Source: Cloeon dipterum
Taxonomy: Eukaryota > Arthropoda > Insecta > Ephemeroptera > Baetidae
NCBI RefSeq assembly: GCF_949628265.1
Contig: NC_088789.1
Location: forward strand, 32,233,883 to 32,297,882
Reading direction: 5' to 3'
Length of the DNA stretch: 64,000 bases
Positions 45,219 through 56,806 of the stretch are shown piece after piece. The first letter of the stretch is position 1, and every line of letters begins with the position of its first letter. A model generated the notes under the pieces. The model was given only the letters and a program-made list of their open reading frames with translations, was not told where the DNA came from and made no database searches. The translations under genes and the position numbers were made by a program.

Positions 45219-46612
45219 CTGCATTTCTCAACGCCTGGTCTCAACTCCCGTTCGTTCAGCCTGGTCACGGCCAATTTCATGTGGTCCTTGTTCACGGCGA
45301 TTGGTTGTTCGAGCTCGACCAAAATACTCCTCGCCTCAATTATTTTCTGCGTTGTCTTTCACAATCAATGATTTAAATTATTTTAAAATATCCTAAAAAA
45401 ATTTACTTGAGCGGGTTGTTCGTCATCGAGTTTTTTTTTTTTGCTTTGCTTGGTTTTGACGATCCTCTTTTCAAAAGCGTCATTTGAAAAACCTTGCAAA
45501 TGTCCTCGCAGGCGGCTCTGAGGAGAATTTCAGCGCGTGACCGCATCTCTCTCGACCTTTTCACCTGGTTGTCAGCCTGAGAAAGGTTTTGCTCCGTGTG
45601 CCACGCCCACTGAGCCTCCGAACTGCTCCTAATTTTCACCATTTGTGCAAAATATATTGAAATTAAATTGAAATTACTGGTTTGAGCTCAGCGAGAGTTG
45701 GTCAGTGAGGTTTTCCGAATTGACCGAGAGTTGGAGGCAGCGTTTGTCGACGCTCAGGGCGGCCTCCTTGCCGCTCGTGTCCTTGTTGACCTGGTAGACG
45801 GCGATCCTGAGCAGCCGCTGCTGCTCGATCAGGTCGCGTTGCAGCCTCCGCAGGTTCGACAGGGCGCTGCTGATTTTTCCCTCCTCCAGCACCAGGCTCC
45901 GCGTCACCGGATCCGCCGCTTTTTCGCTGCCCTCTCTTCCCTCTCTGAAAATTAATTAAAATTTAAATAAAGAACTGGAAGGGATTGAAATTCAAATTCT
46001 AAAAATAAAAATAAATTAGTTTCATGGAGAAAACGGAAAGTTAAGTTTTCAAGACTGTATTAAATTAATTTTTTCTGTCAACAAATTAAAAAATAAAAAT
46101 GTTTGGGCATCAAAAAGGATTTTTTTTAAATGTCGATTATAGAAAAATTCATCGAAAGATATTTTTTTTCGAAATGTTAAAATAAAATTTCCAATTTAAA
46201 AAATATTTTATAAAATATTAACTTTAAAACATGAAACAAATTAAAATAAAATTAATTTTTACCTAATTTTCAAACAGTCCGTGGAAACTTGCAAGGGTTC
46301 GTGGCATTTCTCCGCCGCGATCTGCACCCTTTCGATCAGCTCCGCCAGGGTTGCCAGCTCGGCCTCCAATTTGCGCTTGCTCAGGTCGAGCTGCGAGTGC
46401 TGGAAGCGCACCTCGTCGACCCTTTCGCGCAGATTTAAATCGGAGAGGCGCTCGCTGGAAAGGGCTCGCTGCACGCAGAGGCGGCCGACGCGCCCGGCCT
46501 CGGCGTTGGCCGCCTCCGCGGCGCGCTGGCCGCCGCCGGCCGCCTCGCAGCGGGCCGCGTTGTGCGCGTGCCACCTGAGCACCGCCTCCTCCACCTTCGC
46601 CGGACACAGCAT
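45219..46612 (-). pseudogene. T5: truncated, frameshifted tektin copy
   Basis: Exons 1 (46263-46612), 2 (45678-45944) and 4 (45219-45355) keep T1 lengths. Exon 3 (45407-45628) has lost seven bases in the VFQRTNDA region, shifting the frame so that it ends ...KKKNSMTNNPLK. The exon 4 acceptor has lost its pyrimidine tract. Exons 5-6 are absent. The leader has the longest GCC run of the copies and an intact X-box (46654-46667). Divergent to B8. Confidence 0.85.
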
Positions 46613-46666
46613 CTTCCGAATAATCGCTTCTTTTCGCCTCGTTGCTTGTTTGTGTTGCCATAACGA

Positions 46667-46698
<32 letters not shown>

Positions 46699-47680
46699 CG
46701 CTTTGTTTCGCTCGCGTGCCACAGTGGAAATCGGGAAAATCGCATTCACCGCCGGCTCATCGATCCCTGTTGTTAACCACGTGTTTATTTGAATTTGCCA
46801 TTTATTTAAAGAGTGCAGTTTTTGCAATTCTGATGGTTAATTTAAATTTTTTAAATTTAAAAATAAATTAAAAAAAATACAAGCTTTGGCCTCTTCTGAA
46901 CACCTTATGATGAAAGGAATTCAACAAATCATTTCTAGTTTTTTTTAATTGTAAGCCACAAACAGATCTTTAAATTTAAATAATTTATCAAAGTAATTAA
47001 AGGCTTTTCAATTTTCAAATTATTTCAGTCCTCTCATTTTTTAGGAAAATTCCTCGCAGCGAAATAAAATTAGTAGGAATTCGCAATCTTCACATTTTTA
47101 CCATTTTCTAAAGTCAATAAAACATACAATAAGGATTAAGGCGAATTATTAAGTGATTGGTAATTGCCTTGCCAGCGAAAAACATTTCATGACGTTTGTC
47201 AGTGTCAATGTCCTTAAAAGAATTTCTGTCGAATTGCCACAATACATAAAATGCATAATATCGGGCTTAAGAATTTAAAAATGAACATGAGAAATTGTCG
47301 AGATTGCTCTGCAAGGAAAAAATTCAATGAATGCAGCCGAACAACCCGATTTCTCTTCTTTTTCTTTCATTCCATCACTGGATCGAGTCGGGAGAAAATG
47401 TTTTTCACTCACGCTGCTGAGGACGAAATTTAATTCCTGCAAGTTATTGAGGTTTGAACTTTATTTATTCTGGTTTTATTCTCTTTTAATTATATTTTAT
47501 AGAAGATTTTGCAAGGAATTAGCGGCCTCATTGTGACTATACCAGCCTACATGCTTAAAAAACAAACTTTTGAAAGAAGTTTTTAAAGAGAGGTAAATAA
47601 GATCATGCCTAAAAAATTAGATTCTTCTGAATTTAACCTTTTTTACTTTCCAGCTGAGAATTTGATTTTTCCTGGTAGAA

Positions 47681-48787
47681 ATGCCACCCAAGAAAAGTCT
47701 GACGTCCAAGGGAGAAGGAAAAGAAGCTGAGGAAAGAAAAGAATGCCCTTACTGTGAAAATACTTACTCAAAAATAGGATATCTCACAAAACATGTTGAA
47801 AATCACCACAAAGCAGTCTTAATCAAATGTAAAACTGGAAGGTGCGCTGCCTATTTTCGCAATGAAGAGGAAAGAAAGAAGCACATCGAGGATGTGCACG
47901 ACAAGGCTAGGGAACGACGAAAATATCCCTGCAAAATTTGTGGAAAAGAGTACTTAGAGAATAGGTATTGTTTGACGCATGTAAAAAATGAGCACAAGAA
48001 AAAAGTATTCAAATGCTCGTTTAATCGTTATTGCTGTTCTTACTTCTTGAATGAAAAGGAGCTGGAAACCCACTTAGACGATCAGCACACAGAAGATGAA
48101 GAGGCAAAATCCCACAAATGTGACAAATGCGATTACAAGACTGGGATAAAAAGCAATTTAAATCATCATGCTGAAACTATGCACGGAAAAGAAAGTTTGG
48201 AATGTGACAACTGCAAGAAGAGGTATTCATCCAAGTATACTTTGGAAAGACACATGCGTGACGCTCACATATTGATAACATGCGGATATTGCAAGAAGGA
48301 CGTTGTATGGATGAAGCATCATTCAACAAAGAAGAGCTGCAGGCGATGCAAAAGAGTGTTTGAGTGTTCTGGACTTCTTGAAGTTCATGAGAAGGACAGA
48401 AAGGATTGCAATCCACCTTTGCATCAATGCACCAAGTGTTTGAAGGATTTTCCATTTAAATGCTTATTGGAACTCCACATGAAGAGCAAGAATTGTAAAC
48501 CCCTTAACCCAAACACTGAACACGAAATGCAAGAAGCAACGGAAGAACAGAAGTCCAAACAAGACGGTTCAACTGTCCAACCCAAAACTCAAGAAGAGAC
48601 CTCCAACTTGATACATTGCGCGCACTGCCCTGAGAGTTTCCCTCGTTTCAATGCCTTGAAACGGCATCTCTTTTCCAAACACGGTTTGATTGACGGAAGA
48701 TTCGAGTGCGAGCCGTGCCAGAAGAAATTCCTCTTCTTGAAGAATCTTATTCAGCACTTTCGAGTTGCACATATGAAAACAGATTGA
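47681..48787 (+). CDS. B8: full-length 11-finger C2H2 protein
   Basis: 368 residues, no disabling change, same finger plan as B2. Finger 4 has one extra residue (FNRYCCSYF), giving C-x5-C or C-x4-C depending on which Cys binds. The central module is the CGYCKKDVVWMKHH type, unlike B2. The C-terminal linker and fingers 10-11 are almost identical to B2 and B7 (QKKFLFLKNLIQHFRVAH). Head-to-head with T5, whose X-box promoter is intact about 1.0 kb away. The leader and 5'UTR intron are conserved. AATAAA at 48948-48953. Likely functional. Confidence 0.88.
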   Translation: MPPKKSLTSKGEGKEAEERKECPYCENTYSKIGYLTKHVENHHKAVLIKCKTGRCAAYFRNEEERKKHIEDVHDKARERRKYPCKICGKEYLENRYCLTHVKNEHKKKVFKCSFNRYCCSYFLNEKELETHLDDQHTEDEEAKSHKCDKCDYKTGIKSNLNHHAETMHGKESLECDNCKKRYSSKYTLERHMRDAHILITCGYCKKDVVWMKHHSTKKSCRRCKRVFECSGLLEVHEKDRKDCNPPLHQCTKCLKDFPFKCLLELHMKSKNCKPLNPNTEHEMQEATEEQKSKQDGSTVQPKTQEETSNLIHCAHCPESFPRFNALKRHLFSKHGLIDGRFECEPCQKKFLFLKNLIQHFRVAHMKTD

Positions 48788-48947
48788 GATTTCCAGATTT
48801 TAGATTAGAAAGAGATTACTCGGTTCAGGAAATGTAAATATTTAGTAAATAGTTGTGCAATATGCACTTTTGAATTTGAGCTTAGTGCAATTTGAGTAAA
48901 AAGACTAAAAAATCTACGGATTTTGTATAGCCAACTTCATTCCGCAA

Positions 48948-48953
48948 AATAAA
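48948..48953 (+). terminator. Likely poly(A) signal of B8
   Basis: AATAAA about 160 bases after the stop, same relative place as in B2. Confidence 0.45.
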
Positions 48954-49756
48954 ATTTATCCCAATGCATGAAAACACGTTATTTGAATGCCATTCATTAT
49001 ACAGTATATCGTAGAAATTAAAAAAAAAATTATACACAAAAGTCTTAACAAGTCATGAAAGCTCCTCTAAAATTTTTCTTTTGATACTTTTCAAATAGCA
49101 GACTAAGCTTTTGTTGATTTGACTATAAAATAAGATCATGAAAATATATTTAGTCCCAAAGGCCGACAATTCTTAAAATCAGAAATTCGGTTCGCCTTTC
49201 TCCGCGGGGTGGAATTTAATTTCGCAGCATCGGTGCGAGTGCGAGGCGGGCGGCAAGCTGGCGGCGCCGGCCGCGCGAGCGCCAATATAATACGTGTCAA
49301 AAAGCAAAGCGGCAGCAAAGTTGAAAGAGCTGGTGCGCCGAGGCCCCGATCACGCAGCTGTCAAATCATAATTAAGCGCTGCACCGACCCACTTTACGAC
49401 TTACTCAATTCAAAACTAACTTGCGATCGGGCAGGCAACTGTATAAATGTGAATTGTGAATGCAGCGCAAACAATGCCACTTCCGACCCGCCGCCGCCGC
49501 CGACGGCTTTCAACAACAAGCAAAACTTCAGCCCAGCACTTCCGCCCCCTGCGTATAAACTTGCTTTATATTTGATTTGCACTCTGCTCCAACTAATCAA
49601 CTTCTGAACTCGAGTTACAGCTTGAAATTTTTGTTTTTTAACATATTGCGGTTTAATTTTCAAAAAATCTAATGACTTGAGTTTTAAATCACTTTCTAAC
49701 CAAACTTATAAATAATCCTAGAACATGCAGCGTGGAATAAAAAATCCTAATGAAAT
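48954..49756. other. Spacer after the B array
   Basis: AT-rich, then a GC-rich stretch at 49,190-49,560 with open but low-complexity frames (Pro and Gly/Ala/Arg-rich). No recognisable protein; possibly regulatory or 5'UTR-like DNA. Confidence 0.35.
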
Positions 49757-49911
49757 AATAAGATCTTCATCCTCGATTTCCTGAGCAAACTCGTGTCCGC
49801 AGACGTTGAGAAACCAAGTCTGCAGCTTCTCCTTGTCCCGTGGACAGCGAAGATGGCGCCGTCCGCCGTCGGACACTCGCAAATCAAACACAACGCCTTT
49901 TGAATCGACAT
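49757..49911 (-). pseudogene. Orphan ZAD exon 1
   Basis: Starts with ATG (MSIQKALCLICECPTADGAI) like the A genes, loses one base at VHV (GTCCCGTGG), which shifts the frame, and ends before the second cysteine pair, passing into AT-rich DNA. No exon 2 or finger exon follows. The upstream cassette is preserved. Confidence 0.85.
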
Positions 49912-49965
49912 TTCAGACAAGACCACCTGCACCTGAATGAAAGATCGAAGGTTCCAGGTGGCTTT
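49912..49965 (-). promoter_or_regulatory. Upstream cassette of the orphan ZAD exon
   Basis: CCACCTGGAACCTTCGATC, TTTCATTCAGG and CAGGTGGTC are retained in order, although the coding part is broken. Confidence 0.5.
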
Positions 49966-51101
49966 CTCGAAGGATAGAAAACGATTCAAAATTTATTTTG
50001 AACACTTTTAGCGGTAAAATTCATTAATAAATAAATATAACTCGCCACAAATTGGATTTGCAGAACGCGAGATGAACACAATTCTGCTGCTCGCTCTTCA
50101 TCTGGCGCAGAGGAAATATATATCGCGGCTCGTTGGGGGAGATGGGCATCGCAGATAGTCGCTCAATCATCATCTTTTCTCCCTTCTTGGCCAGTTTGCA
50201 TTGATAAATGGCGGTTGCGGAGAGCGCAAACACGCTCGAACACGTGCTGCCGGAGCAGTAAAGGTGGATGAGGCCTCATTTATTTTGTTTCCACTGCTGC
50301 GTGGCATCTGTTGAGTTTGACCACCGAATGGCTCCCATTCATTTCTCGACCTTTACAGAAAATATGTGAAAACCTCTTTCACATTTCCTTAGAAACAATA
50401 CCTAAAAAAACTGTTCCTTACTGTAAAACCACCAATTTAGGGTAGTTTAGCTTTTAATTGACACACCATTTGGATAGAATCAGAAATTTTCATGTTTATT
50501 AATATTTTTTTATACATTTTGCAACGCGTAATTAATTCAAACGCTTTAAGCTAAGATAAAACAGGCAGTAACGAGCAAAAAGGGCACTTTACAGGGGAGA
50601 AAACGCATATATGCGGTTTTTGCGTCTATGGCCGTAAATCGTGGCTAAAGGGGCACGCATGGCACGTGGTCGCGCTGCTGACTGCGAGTCATGCGAGTGC
50701 ATCTCTCGTCGGTGCAGGCGAAACGATTAGCACGGCGTTGCAGAGCAGAGGCGACGTTTCTTATTTCTTGCGGCCGCACCGATGCAATTTATCCCGATGC
50801 TTTTTTGCCCCGGCCGTAAAACGAAATGTATCTGCGACGAGCATCTTCTTGCCTCTCGCTTTGCCCCTCGCCAGCGAATACATACATCAGATTGCTATCT
50901 TGCCCTCCTTGCTTTCTTCCTTGGACGCGCACACACGATCCGCACGATCTCTCGAACGGAGAAACGCCATCTTCATCTTTGAATTTTTTGTAATCTAGGA
51001 AGGCATGATTTTAATTGGGTTTAGTTAGCTGCCCCAGAACACCACCTTAACTAACAACAGCAACAACTATTGTTGCTATATAATGCGCACACGCTAATCA
51101 G
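49966..51101. other. Noncoding spacer, partly GC-rich
   Basis: Mixed AT-rich and CG-containing blocks (about 50,060-50,260 and 50,560-50,990). Open frames are not supported by splice signals or recognisable motifs. Might contain enhancer or promoter DNA. Confidence 0.3.
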
Positions 51102-51285
51102 GAGACAGTCCAGCGGCCAATCAGAAGCGTCGAAAAAGAGACGTGCCGACCTAATAATTTTATTCCCGCGTATTTTGTTATTTATGTATTTCCGTTGCCC
51201 TGATGTGCCATCTAAGGGTTGATTCACCAATTACCGGGCTAATCGGCCGTTAGTAGAGAAAAAACAACAAAAATATCAGTCAGCC
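51102..51285 (+). repeat. Direct repeat, left copy
   Basis: About 180 bases shared with 51511-51695: GGAGACAGTCCAGCGGCCAA, TCAGAAGCGTCGAAAAA, GACCTAATAATTTTATTCCC, CTGATGTGCCATCTAA, GGGCTAATCGGC. The copies are diverged by several substitutions and an indel. Noncoding. Confidence 0.8.
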
Positions 51286-51441
51286 TGAAAATTTCGCCAA
51301 TTTTGAAGCTGCGCAGTAAACGTGTGCGCATCTTAAGCATGCGCAGTATATTCAGAACGCTTCTTAATCTCACAGGGAGGATGAAGCTCATCACTGCGCA
51401 TGCGTGACCCAATTTAAAACCTTCTGCGCAGGCGTAATTCC

Positions 51442-51800
51442 CACCGGGGGCCAGGTTTGCGATCTGTGTCGATTCCCACCGGTTAGAATTCAATATGGCG
51501 TCGAAATAATGAGGAGACATTCCAGCGACCAATCAGAAGCGTCGAAAAAAAGGCGTGCCAACCTAATAATTTCATTCCCGCGTGTTTTGTTACATTTAAA
51601 TTAGCCTGATGTGCCATCTAACGGTCGATTCGCCAATTACTGGGCTAATCAGCTGTTAGCAAAGAAATAACAACAAAAATATTAATTGTGCTGAAGGTTT
51701 TCATGATAAATTATCCAAGCTAATTTAAATTTACGTTTTCAACTTTCCCGCCATACTCTACTAGACGCCATATTTGTGCGTCACGTGAATCCGGCCTCTG
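51442..51800. mobile_element. F3 foldback MITE, copy e (diverged)
   Basis: Left CACCGGGGGCCAGGTTTGCG. Right, inverted, CATCAGAGGCCGGATTCACG followed by GACGCACAAATATGGCGTC. The interior contains the right copy of the direct repeat in place of the usual F3 centre. Confidence 0.5.
51511..51695 (+). repeat. Direct repeat, right copy
   Basis: Counterpart of 51102-51285, starting GGAGACATTCCAGCGACC. Its offset from the left copy is about 409 bases. Confidence 0.8.
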
Positions 51801-52749
51801 ATGATTGTTTGATTGAATAAATAAAAACCTTTTGATTTATATTTATATCCAGTTTGACCTGTATTTACAGTCACACACGATTCCCGCAGAAATGAAATTT
51901 AAAAAAAAAAATATCGAGGTTCTCCCCGTTCTAGTCGAGTATCGGAGGGGTGAAAGGGGCTGCCGCTGCTGTTTGGCCGCGATATACGTGAAGGACGGGG
52001 CTGAAAAGCGATCAGCACGTTTTCCGACGGCCGGGATAAGCGTCTCATGCACTTTTCCGCTCGCGAATATGTTTTTTGCGGCGTTGAGCGGAGCGAGCGC
52101 ACTTTTTACTGCCGGCTCGATAAACTGCACTCTAGCCGCAGCCAATGAAAAATTTAGTGCGCACTTAAGCCGCTGCCGGACTGTGCAGCTTGCATATTTC
52201 ATTGCGGCCCTTCAAGATTCCTATTCTTATGCTCTCGTCATCGTGTGTGTGCGCGCGCGGGAAGGGGGCAGGGGGCAGAAACAATCTGCTCGGCCGGCTC
52301 GTAAACATGCCGCGCATTAAAGCAGCCGCCGGGCCGACTCGGAATTTCATTTCGGGCCTTTTTAGCACGAGAAAACGCGTGATGCGTGCGTTTTTCGCGC
52401 ACTTTCTTCGCCATTCACGCAACACCCTGCCTGCACCAAATTCTTTCTCAAATTTGAGGCAACAAATAAGAACTCGGCAGTGCTTTTTTATTAAAACAAA
52501 GAAAATCTGTTATTTTGGCAGGGATCCTCCGAGTTTTAGGGGGGTTCCTTCCTCACTCTTTGCGTTTCTTAAAAAGAGTTTCCAGCGAAATTTTGGGAAG
52601 TTGAGGTCTTAACTGAAATAAAGAAATGCCATTTTTTAGTTGCAAATTAATGTGATAATTTCAAATTGTCCTCTTACTGAAGCTAAATCAAATTTTTGTA
52701 TCCTTTCACCTCAAAAAATGAAAATAAAGACAGCAAAATATAATTAATT
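51801..52749. other. Noncoding spacer
   Basis: CG-rich block at 51,900-52,430 with open frames in several phases but no recognisable protein, then AT-rich sequence. Nothing specific. Confidence 0.3.
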
Positions 52750-53181
52750 CACCAGTTGCATAAACCCTAAGTGTTCGAAGCCGCCAATTAACAGATGGCG
52801 CCACCGTAGACTTTCGATTTTAAGGCACTTCCGCTGCGATTTCAGACTCAATCTATCTACTGTGCATTTTTCAATTAATTTGCTAATTTTTTACGTGCTG
52901 AAAACCAAAATCGGTTCAGCCAATCGCCGTAGAATCGTGAAAAACTATTTTTTGAAATAAAAAAAATCTTTTCCAACGTTTCTACGGCGAATGGCTGAAC
53001 CGATTTTGGTTTTCAGCGCGTCAAAAAATAGGAAATTAATTGAAAACAAGCAAAATAGCTAAATTGAGTCTGAAATCGCAGCGGAAATGCCTTAAAACCG
53101 CTTAAAACAAATTTTTTAAGAAAGTCTGTGGTTGCGCCATCTGTTGGCGGCTGCAATAACTAAGAGTTTATGCAACTGGTC
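52750..53181. mobile_element. F1 foldback MITE, copy 2
   Basis: Same ends and arms as the copy at 14,942: ACCAGTTGCATAAACCC start, GGCGGCTG and TTTATGCAACTGGT at the end. Nearly full palindrome, noncoding. Confidence 0.9.
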
Positions 53182-54921
53182 AATTGTAATATGATTATTT
53201 CGATGAAAAATAAATATTAGAGAGGAATTACGTTACATTTATTTGTTTCTAAGTTTTCGAAACAAAAAAATAAACATTCCGGTCAACGTCTACCACTAAT
53301 TTAAGCGTCAGATCTGAGACCCATTGACTGATGTCGTGACTTGTTTTATTTTTAATTAATTTAAACTAATTAAAGCGCTTGCTAAAATGAACAAGGTTAC
53401 AAAAAGTCCGTTAAAAAATCTCCCTTATTGTTAGAGTAACGCATTATTATTATTTTAATAATTTTTAGATTAAATATTGAACAATTTTTATGCTTACAAT
53501 GCACAATAATCTTCTTATTTTGTGGAATTAAATTTTAAAATATTGCCTTAGCTTTTTAAACTATAATTTTGCTAAACAAACTGCACCAGAAATTAAGTAA
53601 TTATTGTTATTTTCGATGGTATTTTTAATTTAATTATCTTCTATTTTTTCATATTTTAGGTTTTCAAATCGATTTGGCTGCGGTTCATCATCATGATCGC
53701 TCAGTCAGTGAGGCAGGGTGTGTCCCAATTTGGTTGTCCACTGGAGCGAAGCATCCGCGCGCTTTATTTCGGGGGCGGAAAGTTGCAAGAAACTGAATAC
53801 ACAGACAGGAAACCGGCTGCTCATTATTTATTTCCGTTTTGCCGACTCCGCCGCGCACTCAAAGCCAATTTGGCCGAGAAAAGTATAATAAGCGGCTGCT
53901 TTACCTCAATTTCGGACAAACCGCAATTTTCTTCGATATTTTCAAAATAATTGCGAGCGGTAAATTGGCCTTTGAGTCGCGCCGAATTAGCGCCCGAGGC
54001 GACGACGGCAAAATGACGAGAGCAGGATTATTATAAGTGCCTTTCCTTAAGCACATTCCAATTTAATCTCTTAACCGTTTCGTTCAGCCCCCGGCATTTT
54101 CTTGTTGCCTTCTCTCTGGCTCAATTTCTTATTTCACGGCTGGAAAATGACGGGAATGGGAAGAGCTTTTCCGTGTTTACTCCTCAAATTCAAAATAATT
54201 TATTTAAATATTCAAAATCAATAATAGTTTTTAAACTACATTCCAGTTATTGTATCTGCTTTGAAGCCGCGGGTGTGAAATTGTGAAATCGGAAAAGGCA
54301 TGCACTGAATCGCGCGGTGGACGGGCAATAAATCTTTTTCCTCTGCGTCCGCATCATAAAATGCAAATTTCCGTGCAATTTGCGGCCGAATGAATCATCA
54401 CGGTGGGCACTGCAATAATCAGTCGGAAATTTATATTTATTATTCGCACACCTGTCCTGGCAAATAAATAAGCGCCAATCACACGGCCCTGATTGCTGGC
54501 TGCTCGCTCGCTCGCAGCCGCCGCGTTTATTTATTTGTCGGCCAATTAATCGCGGCTCAAGGGCCATTCTCGCGGACGTAATTGCGCGCCAAAATTTATG
54601 CCGGCACTGCTTTTGACGCGCGTCACAGATCGTTGCCTTTTTATTTTGGATGCGACGCGCCACTCAAAAACGTCCGCTTCATTCACTCTTTGACATAAAC
54701 TGACATAAATGAAAATGCAGCAAAATATTGGATTTTGTTTATCGGATTTATTTAAAATCTGTATTTAGCGTTAAAATTGTATTGCTGTATCAATAAACAA
54801 AAATGAAGAAAGAAAAAGTAAGCTTAAATATTCACATTCAGACTGAAATTCTGGTAATTCATTTGGCATATTCCAGGAGATATTTTGATATCGATCGTTT
54901 TCAGCATTCAATGGTTTCTCG
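53182..54921. other. Noncoding spacer downstream of A5
   Basis: AT-rich (53,200-53,680) and CG-containing (53,690-54,660) segments. No remnants of the missing A5 fingers are seen. No gene recognised. Confidence 0.35.
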
Positions 54922-56106
54922 TCATTTTTTCTGGTTTCTGCAAGATTTCAAGTGAGACTTATACAAACCTAAACAATGAAATTTGCTCTTGCAGCGATTG
55001 CACTTTGTAATTTTCAAATGATAATATTTCTTGTTATGAAAAGTCAAAACTCTTTTGCAAAAAGCACAAGCCTCGAAACTATGAAAGTGTTTTACATGTT
55101 TTCTCAATTGAGATCGACCGGAGAAAAGTTTTTCGCACGTTTTGCATTTCTTGGATTTGAGTAAGTGCTTGAAAGCTATGTGCTTTTCCAAAGTAGATTT
55201 TTTCATTGCTTTGTAATCGCAATCATTGCATTTGAACATTTTTGCCATGTCATCTTTGCCGTGAGCAGAATCAAAGTGAGTTTTCATTTCGATTTTTGTT
55301 TTGAAAAATGACACGCAACCGATTCGAGAGCATTTTACAGGAAACTCTTTGTGAACTTGGCGAATGTGTTGGTTGTAGTTTTTTGGTCCCTCAAATTCCT
55401 TCTCACAAAAGCTGCACTTGAATTTTTTTGGTTCCCTTGAGCTTTCGTGGACATTCTTGTTGTGCTCTTCTTTTTCTTCAAGCGTGAGAAAATAAGTAGC
55501 ACAGTTTTGATTTTCACATCTGATGGCTTCTTTGTGCATTTTCATATGTCTTGACGTATTATTGGAATATTTAATTATTTTCCCACAATAGATGCATTTC
55601 CTTCGCTTCGGCTGTATTTTACCTTCGTCAAATCTTCTCTCTTCACCGTCAATTTCAGGCATCTGAATTTTCTCCAACTGCACCCAACATTGCTCTAATT
55701 CACCCTCTGAAAAATGTATACAATTTAAAAACTCCAAAAGTTCATATTTGATACTCACCAAAATATTTCTTCCGCAGCTCCAACGCTGCATCGTCCAAAT
55801 CCAAATCCAAATTCCGCCACCAAACCAAAGCCACGTCCGCCATCTCGTCGAATTTCCATTGAAACCTTTAAGGGAAAATTCCTCATTTAAAAAAGGATTC
55901 CTTGAATTCCATTTAAAAACTCACTCGGCGTGCCAGGCGCAAAAGTAGCAAATCAGGTCGTCGTCGTAGATTTCCTCGTCCATTTCGTACTCGCAGACGT
56001 TGAGAAACCAAGTCTGCAGTTTTTCTTGGTCCACGTGGACAGCGAGGACAGCGCCGTCCGCCGTCGGACGCTCGCAGATCAAACACAGCGCCTTTTGCAA
56101 CGACAT
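54922..56106 (-). CDS. A5: ZAD + short C2H2 protein (ends after central module)
   Basis: Exons 55925-56106, 55759-55865 and 54922-55706 total 1,074 nt, or 357 residues, GT-AG introns. The ZAD is CLIC...CYFC with a more acidic middle (EMDEEIYDDD). Exon 2 is one codon longer than in A1-A4 (LDLDLDDAALELRKKYF). Fingers: CIYC, C-x4-C (CENQNC), CSFC, C-x4-C (CSRIGC), CNDC, CKTC, then CAFC...ITKCNRC...FHCLG...HLKSC, and a stop after RNQKK. The four C-terminal fingers of A2 are missing and no trace follows, so either the tail was deleted or this is an older short form. It is closer to A7 than to A1-A4 in the ZAD (CERPTADGAVLAVHVD). Confidence 0.85.
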
Positions 56107-56188
56107 TTTAGACAGACCACCTGAACCCGAATGAAAGATGGAAGGATTGGAAGGTTGCAGCTGCGGAGAAGTGATCGAAGCGCCGCTC
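56107..56188 (-). promoter_or_regulatory. Conserved upstream cassette of A5
   Basis: CGGCGCTTCGATCAC, GCAACCTTCC, an initiator-like CTTTCATTCGGG and GTTCAGGTGGTC before the ATG. The distal E-box is replaced by CAGCTG. Confidence 0.5.
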
Positions 56189-56806
56189 TACTTAGTTAGG
56201 AAATGCATGAACAGCGGCAAAATTTGAATAAACATTTTTTTAGTTGGAAACTAGAAAATTCCATTTAATTTGGTGTATTAAAATATATTTTCATAAAATT
56301 TATCTCTGTAAATCGGCGGCAGTTACGAAAACTTCCTGACTAGACTGCCGAGAAATTGAAATTTCGCAAGTTGCGCATTAAACTTTGCTCTGCATGCTGG
56401 GGTAATCGCGCGCAGAAGAGCAGAGGTCATTTCCTCCAAGCAAAAGCGGCCGGCCTTTGGTGCTGCATCAAACAAGTTTCGCAAAGTAACAATAAGCAGA
56501 GTATAAGAGGACACTCGGCGGTAATATTGATGGCGTGGCCGCAGGATCAACTGGTTGGCTGGCTGGCTGGCTAGCGGCCCACTTTCCACCTCGCCAGCAT
56601 AAAGGCATTGTTCGCAAGCCGCAACTAAGTGCTCTAATGATCCGCTCCTCTCGGCCCGATAAGCAGCCACGCGCGACAACTCCGATTCCACTTTTTGCCT
56701 TTGAGAAGCGAGAGAGAGAGCAAGTAGCACGAACAGGAAATTAATCAAGAAGACAAAAGGGAAAAACTTTGTAATGGAAATTTGTTTGGATATATTTATT
56801 AAAATT

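Larger units (their letters stand above)
17754..48787. repeat. Tandem array of eight zinc-finger gene units
   Basis: Eight plus-strand B genes with near-identical 5' flanks, 3' flanks and poly(A) regions. Units 1-4 and 8 carry tektin 5' exons (complete, fragment, exons 1-4, exons 1-4, exons 1-4) head-to-head with the B gene. Units 5-7 lack them. Unit junctions coincide with F2 elements (20.7, 25.1, 30.4, 44.8 kb) or F3 elements (34.9, 38.3, 41.0 kb). The pattern implies repeated unequal exchange. Confidence 0.85.

Noticed and set aside
49209..49607. 132-codon plus-strand frame with Gly/Arg then Pro-rich sequence
   Set aside because: Low complexity in a GC-rich block, with no homologous copy or domain. 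More likely regulatory or UTR-like DNA.
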